Source: JAEXOD01 sp043805435 (GTDB taxonomy: Bacteria > Bacteroidota > Ignavibacteria > Ignavibacteriales > Melioribacteraceae). From it: a stretch of DNA of 64,000 nt. Below the pieces are notes generated by a model. The model worked only from the letters and a program-made list of their open reading frames with translations, made no database searches and was not told the origin of the DNA. Of the stretch, positions 55,570 through 64,000 are shown piece by piece. The DNA lies in the NCBI GenBank assembly GCA_043805435.1, contig JAZDHY010000100.1:4464-68463 (forward strand). The letters run 5' to 3'. A program made the translations under genes and the position numbers. Each line of letters starts with the position of its first letter. Within the stretch, counting starts at the first letter, position 1.

Positions 55570-58500
55570 ATGTTGGCTTATTTATTATCAATATTATCTC
55601 TTTTTTCAGGTTTATTAATCCAGGATGCAGAAATTAAGTTTGAAAAAAACTTAAATTTAAAAGAAAAAGCTATTAACATTGGTGACGTATCTAACATTTA
55701 TGTTGATGAGTATTTTAACTATTATGTATTGGATACTGATAATAAAAAAGTAATAGTATTTAATTCGAATATCGATTTAGTAAAAAAGATACCTGCCGAA
55801 AACACAACTAAATTATTTGATACACCAATTGATATAGCAGTACTTAAAGACGGTAAAATATTAGTGCTTGATAAAGGCTTAAAAAAAGTAATAATATTAA
55901 ACAACGATGGTGAAAAGCTTAGCGAATTTGGTGTAGCCGGCAGCGAGCTTGGTAATTTTGACAATCCTACCCAAATTGATGTTGATTATTATGGTAATAT
56001 TTATGTTTTGGATGTTGGAAACAAAACAATAATAAAATTTAATCAGCAGGGTTTATACAGAGGTTCAATTAATATAAAAAATCCTGTATCTTTTGCAATA
56101 AGTGTAAACCAGACAATTCACGTGCTAGTTAATATGGATGATATTTATACTATTCAGGTGTTTACTAAGGAATTAACTTTAAAAACACAGTTAGCATTAA
56201 GATCCTTAAAAGAACCAACTGATTTGGTAATTAATAAATTTAATGAATATTACATTGTTGATTACGAATTGGGAAGTGTTTTTCAGTTTGACAGCACCGG
56301 AAAAACAATTAATCAAAAAATAGGTATTAAGGGAAGTAATGCAAACGTTGGAACTTTTGCCGAGCCTAAAAAACTATGTTATCAATTTGTTAATGATAAA
56401 GATGATAGAATTTATGTGTTTGATGAAAAATTTATTTCCATTCAATCCTTTGATGTAATTTTAAAAGAAACAAGAATAAAAATAATAGCTCCTCAAGTTA
56501 AACTTGATGTTCAATTTTTGGAATCTGCAAAAATAGATCCCTATATTTATTTAACAATTAACAGCAACATCTTTTATTTTATATTACCCGATTATACACT
56601 TTTGGCAAAAAGAGGAAATGAAGAAGTTTTTAGAATAACCAAACAGAATGCCAAACAAAAAAATATTACCTTATCTGACCCTGTAGCAATTGCAGTAAGC
56701 AATAACAAAATGTATGTGGTTGATGAAAGCGAAGACGCGGTTTTAATGTTTGATGCCAAAACAGGCGATTATTTCTCTCGGTTTGGTGAATCAGGCAGCA
56801 ATGACGGACAGTTAAACAGTCCAAATGGAATTGTTATAGATAATACCGGAAAAGTTTATATAAGCGATTATAAAAACAGCCGTATAAATATTTATAACGA
56901 ACAAGGGATGTATATATCTAAAATATTAATCCCTAATGCCAGACCAATAAAAATTGCATGTAGTTTATCAAACGTTATTTACGTTTTATTGGAAAACAAA
57001 AAAAATATTTATTTTGTAGATGTTGAAAAAAATAAACTTGAAGCACTTTCCGTTCAGACACTTCTTGCCGATTACGAAATAACTACAATTGCAGCCGTTG
57101 ACCAAAATATTTTGATTGCTTATGATGAAAATTACGGAATAATACACATCTTCGATAACTATAAAAAAGTTTCCGAATTCCTTTCAAAAGGGGAAGGAAC
57201 TACACAGATGAAGACGGTTAAAAATTTAAGTGTTAATATGTCCTCAAATACTATTTATGTTGGTACAAAAGATGTTAACTTTAGCAAAGTTTATAAATTG
57301 TTAATACCTCCGTCAACCCCTGCTGATATTAAACTTACCGTTAATAATAACGGATTTGCAGAAATTATTTGGAAAGGGGACGACCAACGTGCCGCATATT
57401 ATAGAGTATATAGAAAAAGAGAAGAAGATAAAGAATTTCAATTGTTTACCAAAACAACCGAACCCAAAATAGCTTTAGAAACTCCGGCCGAGTTTATTTA
57501 TCTATATTCTATTGTTGCTGTTTCAAAAGATGAACTTGTAAGTGCTAATTCAGAAAAAATAAGTGATGAGTTTTCGTATTTGTTGTTTTTAAAAGATTAC
57601 CAACCGCAGCAGGCAATAAAAAAGCTTGAAACGATGAAAGACCTTAATCCAACAGGTGTTATAACACGCATAGGTTTAATATATCGCGACTTAATTGAAA
57701 AATACCGAGCTGATAAAAACTATGAAATGGTAATAATTACGTTACAGGAAATTATTAAAATTAAACCTGAAGATTTAGACTCTTATATTGAATTGGCAAA
57801 TGCTTATAAATCTTTATTGAAGTTTTCAGATGGAATTAAAGTTTTAACTGATGCAAAAAATCGTTTTTCCGAAAATGTTAATGTTTATGTAAGTTTAATT
57901 CGTTTAAGTTATTTAAATAAAGAATATTCAAACACAATAGGTATTTGTAAAGAAGCGTTAGTCAAATTTCCTGATAATGAAAAAATATTAGTAAGTTTAG
58001 CCGAATCTTATGTTAGTAATAATCAAAAGGATGAAGGTCTGCAGATTTACAAAGATTTAGCATTAAAAACGGGAAAAGAGAGCCATTATATTTCGGCCGG
58101 AAAATTGTTGTTGGAGGCCGGAAAAACTGACGATGCAATAAATTTATATACACAAGCCCAAAACACAAATGTAGCTGGTGCAGAATTAAATGCAGCTTTA
58201 GCAGAAGCGTTTATTGCTAAGGAAAAATATGCCGATGCAATTATGCAAATCGAAAAATCTATAACAGCTGATCCAAAAACTGCAAAATATTTTTATTTGC
58301 TTGGTCTTGCACACTCAAAAAATAGAAATAAAAAAGTATCAATTGAATCATTTAACAAAGCGGTTCAATTAGACAGCACGCAGGCCGATTTTTACGTTGC
58401 TCTTGGTAATGATTTAGAAATTTCTAATAATACTTTACAGGCAACCACTGCTTACGAAAAAGCATTTGTATTGGCACCAAATAATCCGGCAGTATTATTT

Positions 58501-60126
58501 AGTCTTGGTAAAGTATATCTTGATCAAAAAAAATATGATTACGCCTGCCGGCTTTTAATTGACGCAAATAAATTATTACCGGAAAATGCAGAAATTAAAA
58601 ACTATTTAGATAAAGCTCTTGTAACAAGGGATAAATATAACGCAAAAAGAGATCCGATTGAAATTGATAAAATAGTATTGGATAATTTATTTCCTACATT
58701 ATTTAATTATTATAAAAATCAGCCGATTGGTTCTATTACAATTTTTAATACCAAAAATGAAGCTTTTGATGATATTAAAATTGAAATTTCTTCTTCGGAA
58801 TTGCTGGATGAACCATCCATAATTAATGTTTCTTTGTTGTTACCAAATGATATTAAAGAAAATTTAGTTTATCTAAAGCTTAAAGACGCCTTATTAAAAA
58901 AATCAATGGATGGAACAAAAGATTATAACCTTACTTTTACTGTTACATATAAGCACAAGGAACAGGAAAAACGAATTACGGAAAAACGCACAATTAAACT
59001 TCATTCGTTAAATTCTATTTCGTGGGAAGATAAAAAACATTTAGCCGGATTTATATATTCAAACGATGAAAGTATTCGTAATTATATAACTGGAAATATA
59101 ATTGGTAAATTTAGTGAAATTACTTTAGCTAATCCCAATATTCCAAAGCCAATTATTCAAACTATGCAAATATGGGAATATTTAAGAGCCTTGAACTTAA
59201 CTTATGTTCAAGACCCAAATACTTCGTATAAAGTTGTTTCGGAATCTAATGTTATTGATTATGTTCAGTTTGCTGCACAAACTATGGAACGAAAATCGGG
59301 CGATTGCGATGATTTGGTAACTTTAATGTGCACTTGTTTGGAATCTGTTGGTATTAGTACGGCATTTATTGATGTGCCCGGCCATGTTTTTATGGCATTT
59401 GATGCAGGACTAAATACCGAAAAACTTATTGAAACCGGTATTAATGAAAACAATCTTATTATTAAAAATAATAAAGTTTGGATTCCTTTGGAAACAACCG
59501 TTGTTGGAAAAAATTCGTTTAATGAAGCTTGGGATGCAGGAATTAAAAGATATCTTGAAACATTAAAAAGCAACCAGCGTTTAGAATTAATTGAAGTAAA
59601 AAACGCTGCTAATTCTTATGCTCCTATTCAATATCCCGGTGTAGCTTTTGGGACAAATGTTATTCCTGATTATGAAGCAATTAAAGAAAAAATAAAAGAA
59701 AATATTACAAAGTTTACAAATTCTACAACTCAAAATATTGAAGTTGAACTTAAGGCGATTTTACAAAAATATCCAAAAAATACATACGTTGCAGATAAAC
59801 TTGGTTTATATTATGCAAGAAACGGCAAATATCCGCAGGCCGAAATTCAATTTTTGAATGTTTTAGTTGAAGACAAATTAGATTTGGTTGCATTAATTAG
59901 TTTGGGAAATGTTTATTATATACTTAAGAATTTTGATAAGGCTGAATCGTATTATGGCAGAGCTGTTTTAATTGATGAAAATAATGCAGGTTTATTGGTT
60001 AATATGGCAAGATTATATTTGGCAATGGGAAAACAAGTTAAGGCTAAAGAATGTTTTTCTAAGGCGGAAAAGATTAATCCTGATATTACAAATCAATATG
60101 CCGAATTAATAAAAAGATTTAATTAA
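55570..60126 (+). CDS. Multidomain exported protein: NHL propeller, TPR, transglutaminase-like, TPR
   Basis: The 1518-residue protein has an N-terminal hydrophobic signal (1-17). Residues about 25-570 form NHL-type propeller repeats (S-E-F-G-V-A-G-S-E-L-G-N-F-D-N-P and G-S-N-D-G-Q-L-N-S-P-N-G-I are two of them). An FN3-like unit (about 580-660) leads to a long array of TPRs (about 675-1020). A transglutaminase-like core has Cys1246 in S-G-D-C-D-D-L and His1272 in P-G-H-V-F, with two more TPRs at the C-terminus (about 1395-1515). Such proteins may act as scaffold plus peptidase or cross-linker in the envelope. It heads an operon: the FecR gene starts 10 bases on. Function is not established. 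Confidence 0.85.
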   Translation: MLAYLLSILSLFSGLLIQDAEIKFEKNLNLKEKAINIGDVSNIYVDEYFNYYVLDTDNKKVIVFNSNIDLVKKIPAENTTKLFDTPIDIAVLKDGKILVLDKGLKKVIILNNDGEKLSEFGVAGSELGNFDNPTQIDVDYYGNIYVLDVGNKTIIKFNQQGLYRGSINIKNPVSFAISVNQTIHVLVNMDDIYTIQVFTKELTLKTQLALRSLKEPTDLVINKFNEYYIVDYELGSVFQFDSTGKTINQKIGIKGSNANVGTFAEPKKLCYQFVNDKDDRIYVFDEKFISIQSFDVILKETRIKIIAPQVKLDVQFLESAKIDPYIYLTINSNIFYFILPDYTLLAKRGNEEVFRITKQNAKQKNITLSDPVAIAVSNNKMYVVDESEDAVLMFDAKTGDYFSRFGESGSNDGQLNSPNGIVIDNTGKVYISDYKNSRINIYNEQGMYISKILIPNARPIKIACSLSNVIYVLLENKKNIYFVDVEKNKLEALSVQTLLADYEITTIAAVDQNILIAYDENYGIIHIFDNYKKVSEFLSKGEGTTQMKTVKNLSVNMSSNTIYVGTKDVNFSKVYKLLIPPSTPADIKLTVNNNGFAEIIWKGDDQRAAYYRVYRKREEDKEFQLFTKTTEPKIALETPAEFIYLYSIVAVSKDELVSANSEKISDEFSYLLFLKDYQPQQAIKKLETMKDLNPTGVITRIGLIYRDLIEKYRADKNYEMVIITLQEIIKIKPEDLDSYIELANAYKSLLKFSDGIKVLTDAKNRFSENVNVYVSLIRLSYLNKEYSNTIGICKEALVKFPDNEKILVSLAESYVSNNQKDEGLQIYKDLALKTGKESHYISAGKLLLEAGKTDDAINLYTQAQNTNVAGAELNAALAEAFIAKEKYADAIMQIEKSITADPKTAKYFYLLGLAHSKNRNKKVSIESFNKAVQLDSTQADFYVALGNDLEISNNTLQATTAYEKAFVLAPNNPAVLFSLGKVYLDQKKYDYACRLLIDANKLLPENAEIKNYLDKALVTRDKYNAKRDPIEIDKIVLDNLFPTLFNYYKNQPIGSITIFNTKNEAFDDIKIEISSSELLDEPSIINVSLLLPNDIKENLVYLKLKDALLKKSMDGTKDYNLTFTVTYKHKEQEKRITEKRTIKLHSLNSISWEDKKHLAGFIYSNDESIRNYITGNIIGKFSEITLANPNIPKPIIQTMQIWEYLRALNLTYVQDPNTSYKVVSESNVIDYVQFAAQTMERKSGDCDDLVTLMCTCLESVGISTAFIDVPGHVFMAFDAGLNTEKLIETGINENNLIIKNNKVWIPLETTVVGKNSFNEAWDAGIKRYLETLKSNQRLELIEVKNAANSYAPIQYPGVAFGTNVIPDYEAIKEKIKENITKFTNSTTQNIEVELKAILQKYPKNTYVADKLGLYYARNGKYPQAEIQFLNVLVEDKLDLVALISLGNVYYILKNFDKAESYYGRAVLIDENNAGLLVNMARLYLAMGKQVKAKECFSKAEKINPDITNQYAELIKRFN

Positions 60127-60136
60127 TGGGGAAAAA

Positions 60137-60820
60137 ATGAAAAGTAAAATTGTTTTAATGGTTTTTCTTTTTGTGTTAAGTGTTGTAATGCTTAATGCAC
60201 AAACAACAGTAGGAAAGGTTAGTTTTTTACTTGGGCAGGCTCAATTTGCAGTTGAAGGAACCAACAATTGGGAAAATTTAAAAATGAGTTCTAAACTTGC
60301 AAGCAATTACGTGCTTAAACTTATTGACGATACCGAAATGGAAATAACTTGGGATAATGGCGAAACAACTGAAATTGGCGGCCCAAAAACCGTTAAAGTT
60401 GCCGAATTGTTAAAGGGTCTTAAAGTTCAAACAGGCTGGCTGGATAGAGTAAAGAAAAAAGTTGGTATATTGTTGACAGATAACGAAAATGCCAACGTAA
60501 GAGGCGTTGCCGGCGTTAGAAGAACTGAAGTTAACATTGAGGCTAAAGACTCGTTATACTGGCAGCCTTTGCAAGAAACCAGCTTTAATGATGGATATGC
60601 AGCTTTTAAAGATAATAATTTTGAAAGAGCAAGCGAACTTTTTGAAAAAGTTGTTTTGCAAAATCCATTAAGTAAACAGGCGGAAATTGCACGAGCTTGT
60701 TTAGTTACAATTTATACGGAGCTAAAAAATACAGCTAAAGCAAATACACATCTGGAAGCATTTTTACGCGATTTTCCTGATAGCGACCTTCTTTCTATTA
60801 TGAAGGAAAGTAAAAAGTAG
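60137..60820 (+). CDS. FecR-domain exported protein with TPR-like tail
   Basis: The 227-residue protein has a signal peptide (1-21, cleaved before Q22). A FecR-type beta domain (about 23-135) includes G-K-V-S-F-L-L-G-Q-A-Q, L-K-L-I-D-D-T-E-M-E-I and N-V-R-G-V-A-G-V-R-R-T-E-V. The C-terminal segment has N-D-G-Y-A-A-F-K-D-N-N-F-E-R-A and L-E-A-F-L-R-D-F-P-D-S, as in TPR pairs. FecR domains beside CHASE2 proteins are a known partnership, presumably modulating the sensor from the outer side. It precedes the cyclase by 3 bases and has a GGGGAAAAA ribosome site. Confidence 0.87.
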   Translation: MKSKIVLMVFLFVLSVVMLNAQTTVGKVSFLLGQAQFAVEGTNNWENLKMSSKLASNYVLKLIDDTEMEITWDNGETTEIGGPKTVKVAELLKGLKVQTGWLDRVKKKVGILLTDNENANVRGVAGVRRTEVNIEAKDSLYWQPLQETSFNDGYAAFKDNNFERASELFEKVVLQNPLSKQAEIARACLVTIYTELKNTAKANTHLEAFLRDFPDSDLLSIMKESKK

Positions 60821-60823
60821 TTT

Positions 60824-63031
60824 ATGAAATCAGAAAAAGTTAAGACTTTTTTAAAGTTTTATATTGTTTCAGTTGTACTGTTTGTATTATTTGTACAAAT
60901 CCCTTTTATACGATCTTTTTTGAATAGAGCTGATTTATTTTTTAACGATATTCATTTTAATATTAAAGAATTTGAAGCTAAAAAAATAAATGATATTGTA
61001 ATAATTGATATTGATGAAAAAAGTATAAATAAACTTGGACGGTTTTCGTCATGGCCTCTTGAATATTACGGAACGGCAGTTGATTATGCTTGTGAGGGCG
61101 GAGCAAAACTTATTGCGTTTGATATTTTTTTTACTGAACAAGACAGATTAAATAAAAATATTGTAAATTTATATGTTGATAACTTAAAAGAAAAATTTAA
61201 GGTAGATTCTACAACCCTAAGTGAGATAATACAATCTTTAGATACTGAAAAAGAATTTGCCAATTCGTTAAAAAAATCCAATCGTACTGTTTTAGCCGCA
61301 TTTGATGATTTTAATATTGAAGAATTAAAAAAAGTAGATTTACCTGATAATTTAACTCGTTTTAAAATTGATTCAACCTCTTATCTTCCAAAATTTAAAG
61401 AATTTAATTCGCCTAATTTCCCAATTACATCGTTAGCTTCAGCATCTCATAAACTGGGGTTTGCACATATTTCACCCGATGATGATGGTACAACAAGGCA
61501 TTACGATACATTTTTTAAATACCAAAATAATCTGGTTGTAAATTTTAGCATGCAGCTTGTTTTAGATTATTATGGCATCGATTCGGTTTCTTTTAATAGA
61601 ACTAATGCAATATTATATAAAAACAAAGTTGTTAGGTTACAAATACCTATTGATGAAAACGGAAAAACCCCATTAAATTATTATGGCAAAAAAAAGCAAT
61701 TTAGGTATATTTCGTTCAGTGATGTTGTACGGCATAGAATTGACCCTTCTTTTTTTGAAAATAAAATAGTGCTTATTGGTAGTTCGGCTATTGGTCTGCG
61801 CGATCTTAAAACAATTCCTATTGATGATAATTACCCGGGAATTGAACTGCATGCAACATTTGTTTATAATGCAATGCAAAATAACTTTATTACAAGTCCT
61901 TCCTTAATGGTTAGATTATTTATGTCAATATTTGTAATCTCGTTATGTTTATTTGTTTTTTGGCGTTTTGATGTTATTTGGAATATTGTAATATTTCCTG
62001 TTATTGCTGCTTTAATTTTAGTTGCTGTACATGTTTTATTTGAAACATCTAATATGTTGATTGACCAAAGTTATTTGATTTTATTTGAAATATTATCATT
62101 TATGTCGATACTGGTATTTAAGTACCAAACAGAGTTTAAAGAAAAGCAAAAAATTAAAAAAACGTTTGCTAAATATGTTTCCTCTTCAATTATTAACGAA
62201 ATGCTTGAACATCCTGAAAAATTAACCCTTGGTGGCGAAGTTAAAACCGTTACTGCTTTGTTTTCGGATATTCAAAACTTTACGAATATCTCGGAAAAAA
62301 TATCCCCTGCCGAATTAACAGATTTCCTTAAAAAATATATGACTGCATTAACGCAAATTGTTTATGACAAAGGGGGAATGCTGGATAAATATATTGGTGA
62401 TGCCATTGTTGCATTATTTGGTGTGCCGGTTGTGCTGGAAGATCACGCTGTATTTGCATGTGAATGTGTTTTAGCAATGAAAAAAAAATCGCAGGAAATT
62501 ATTGATGCATTTCCTAATCCGAATTTAAGAGGAATAAAAACACGATTCGGTTTAAACACGGGGTCTATGATTTGTGGAAATATGGGCAGCGAACAACTTT
62601 TTGATTATACCGGAATTGGTGATAATATGAATTTGGCTTCCAGATTGGAATCAATAAATAAAATATATGGAACCGATATTGTTATTGCGGAATCAACTCG
62701 TTTATTTTTAGATGATAGTTTTATTTTACGTGAATTGGATAGAGTGGCGGTTAAAGGGAAATCATATGGTGTTGTTATTTATGAATTGATTGGTAAAAAA
62801 GAAGACTTATTATCCGGTTTGGAGCAAATTAATTCAAAAATAGCAAAATATCAATCCGCACTTGCTTTTTATTACGCCGCCCAATGGAAGGAATCTGAAA
62901 AACAGTTTTTCGAATATCTTAATATATATAAAGATGATAAAGCGGCAACTGCCCTTTATGAAAGGATATTGCGTTTAAAAGAAAATCCACCCACCGATTG
63001 GGATGGCGTTTGTAAAATGGAAAGCAAGTAG
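60824..63031 (+). CDS. CHASE2-domain class III adenylate/guanylate cyclase
   Basis: This 735-residue inner-membrane protein has TM1 at about 13-31, an extracytoplasmic CHASE2 domain (about 40-345), three further membrane helices (about 362-435) and a cytosolic class III cyclase domain (about 475-665). Metal aspartates Asp482 (F-S-D-I-Q-N-F-T) and Asp526 (Y-I-G-D-A-I) are 44 residues apart as expected. Lys522 (D-K-Y) with Thr in Y-T-G-I-G-D is the pair found in bacterial adenylate cyclases, so cAMP is favoured over cGMP. A short TPR-like tail follows. CHASE2 is an extracellular sensor of unknown ligand. It is the third gene of the operon, 3 bases after FecR. Confidence 0.93.
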   Translation: MKSEKVKTFLKFYIVSVVLFVLFVQIPFIRSFLNRADLFFNDIHFNIKEFEAKKINDIVIIDIDEKSINKLGRFSSWPLEYYGTAVDYACEGGAKLIAFDIFFTEQDRLNKNIVNLYVDNLKEKFKVDSTTLSEIIQSLDTEKEFANSLKKSNRTVLAAFDDFNIEELKKVDLPDNLTRFKIDSTSYLPKFKEFNSPNFPITSLASASHKLGFAHISPDDDGTTRHYDTFFKYQNNLVVNFSMQLVLDYYGIDSVSFNRTNAILYKNKVVRLQIPIDENGKTPLNYYGKKKQFRYISFSDVVRHRIDPSFFENKIVLIGSSAIGLRDLKTIPIDDNYPGIELHATFVYNAMQNNFITSPSLMVRLFMSIFVISLCLFVFWRFDVIWNIVIFPVIAALILVAVHVLFETSNMLIDQSYLILFEILSFMSILVFKYQTEFKEKQKIKKTFAKYVSSSIINEMLEHPEKLTLGGEVKTVTALFSDIQNFTNISEKISPAELTDFLKKYMTALTQIVYDKGGMLDKYIGDAIVALFGVPVVLEDHAVFACECVLAMKKKSQEIIDAFPNPNLRGIKTRFGLNTGSMICGNMGSEQLFDYTGIGDNMNLASRLESINKIYGTDIVIAESTRLFLDDSFILRELDRVAVKGKSYGVVIYELIGKKEDLLSGLEQINSKIAKYQSALAFYYAAQWKESEKQFFEYLNIYKDDKAATALYERILRLKENPPTDWDGVCKMESK

Positions 63032-63168
63032 TTTGTAGAGTAGTAATTAAGAAAATAATTGTTTTTAACTCTTAAAATAAATGCAAATTTTCCAATTTAT
63101 CCATTCACAAACATTTGTCAAAGGAGAACAAGAGTTTTTTAAGAACCCTTTTTCTATTATTATCTAAA

Positions 63169-63960
63169 TTATTTTTTTTTATCCAAAAATTCCTTTATAA
63201 CATTATTAACAAAATCCGGATTTTCTAATGGCGACATATGACCCGCTTTGGGAACAACGGCAAATTGCGAATTGGGGATTGTGCCAGCCATTTTGCGCAT
63301 TATATCGGGAGGAGTGAGTGCGTCAAATTGGCCGACAATAACCAAAGTTGGTATTTTAATTTTTTTAAGAAATTTTTCAGTTGAAGTTCGGCTTAATATT
63401 GCATACTGTGCGCCTTTAACTCCTGCCGGGTCTTGACTTTTTGCACGTGCTATTAATGTTTTTAATATCTGCTGATTATTTTCGATAGTTTCCGCACATA
63501 AAGTGTTGGGTACAGAAGAACTTACAAATTGATCAAGTCCGTCCACATTAATTTGATTAATTGCGTCGGCGCGTTTAATCTTTGCTGCGTCATCATCGGG
63601 GCTTGCTTTGGTATCGCAAAGTATTAAGGCAGTAAATCTATGCATCTGTTTTTCAACAGCTCTTAATGCAATATAACCGCCCATAGAAAGTCCGCACAAA
63701 ACAACTTTATTAAGGTTTAATCCGTCCATAATAGAAAATAGGTCGTTTACGTATGCTTCCATAGTGTATTGACCGTCACCCACATAACTTTGTCCTAATC
63801 CACGGCAATCGTACGCAATAACAAAATAATCATTTTGTAATGCGTTTATTTGGTGTTCCCACATTCTATAATCAAACGGGAAACCATGTATTAATAGAAC
63901 AGTTGGATTATCTTTATTTCCAAATTCGTAAACGGCAAGATTGTTTATAATTAGTCTCAT
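63169..63960 (-). CDS. Alpha/beta hydrolase (enol-lactonase-like)
   Basis: The 263-residue cytosolic alpha/beta hydrolase has an oxyanion motif L-L-I-H-G-F-P-F-D (about 22-30), nucleophile elbow L-C-G-L-S-M-G-G (Ser near 93), an acid residue in V-G-Q-F-D-A-L-T-P (near 215) and catalytic His in K-A-G-H-M-S-P (near 242). The sequence resembles 3-oxoadipate enol-lactonase, haloperoxidase and RsbQ-type hydrolases. No partner protocatechuate genes or PAS phosphatase are seen, so the true substrate is open. It is convergent to the cyclase operon across a 137-base gap, where no clear terminator was found. Confidence 0.9.
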   Translation of the reverse strand: MRLIINNLAVYEFGNKDNPTVLLIHGFPFDYRMWEHQINALQNDYFVIAYDCRGLGQSYVGDGQYTMEAYVNDLFSIMDGLNLNKVVLCGLSMGGYIALRAVEKQMHRFTALILCDTKASPDDDAAKIKRADAINQINVDGLDQFVSSSVPNTLCAETIENNQQILKTLIARAKSQDPAGVKGAQYAILSRTSTEKFLKKIKIPTLVIVGQFDALTPPDIMRKMAGTIPNSQFAVVPKAGHMSPLENPDFVNNVIKEFLDKKK

Positions 63961-64000
63961 TATATCCTCAATTAAATAATAAACTTTAATTTATAAAAAT

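Noticed and set aside
60824..63031. Reading the CHASE2 protein as a GGDEF/EAL enzyme
   Set aside because: The catalytic domain has class III cyclase aspartates 44 residues apart and a D-K-Y-I-G-D motif; no GGDEF or EAL signature.

Overview
This AT-rich window looks like a chromosomal segment from a member of the Bacteroidota/Chlorobiota (FCB) group, most likely near Ignavibacteria. The evidence is two very large secreted proteins ending in a type IX secretion (T9SS) C-terminal sorting domain with the NYPNPFNP motif, a 2-oxoacid:ferredoxin oxidoreductase, a cytochrome bd oxidase, and the general gene content. The taxonomic placement is an inference. The window has no rRNA, CRISPR array, phage or complete insertion sequence, and one tRNA gene (Pro).

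Layout. 1-552: the 3' end of lgt, convergent terminators and tRNA-Pro. 829-7560: an acyl-CoA synthetase converging on a minus-strand block with a LiaF-like and a PspC-like envelope-stress pair, a secreted esterase, and a UspA / Na+/H+ antiporter-EIIA pair. 8151-19050: a seven-gene chemosensory cluster (CheW, CheR-TPR, CheW, MCP with tandem HAMP, CheA-REC, CheB, giant hybrid kinase). 19275-29136: nadE, dsbD, korAB, a nested inverted repeat, nrnA, leucyl aminopeptidase and a DUF302 gene. 29137-30072: a long gene-poor gap with a second inverted-repeat element. 30073-34407: a minus-strand TCA-type block (isocitrate dehydrogenase, degenerate HD protein, homoaconitase-like hydratase, unknown protein). 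34679-41421: a ~2000-residue Asp-box T9SS protein and a SUMF1-fold protein without catalytic cysteines. 41804-51839: a DUF116 protein, a small unknown, cydAB with an Rrf2 regulator and a candidate operator, then a PAS/PocR sensor kinase with an Rcp1-type response regulator and a tiny protein. 52075-63960: a T9SS subtilase, an operon of NHL/TPR/transglutaminase-like protein + FecR protein + CHASE2 adenylate cyclase, and an alpha/beta hydrolase.

The strongest candidate for an undescribed system is 8151-19050. Its component set is that of the Wsp surface-sensing pathway (two CheWs, CheR with TPRs, CheA with its own receiver, CheB, a membrane MCP). The diguanylate cyclase output WspR is missing, and in its place sits a REC-GAF-PAS-PAS-HisKA-HATPase-REC hybrid kinase overlapping cheB. 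This suggests a chemosensory array feeding a second phosphorelay. A second notable unit is the FecR/CHASE2 cyclase operon led by a 1518-residue multidomain secreted protein. Signalling genes take up well over a third of the window.
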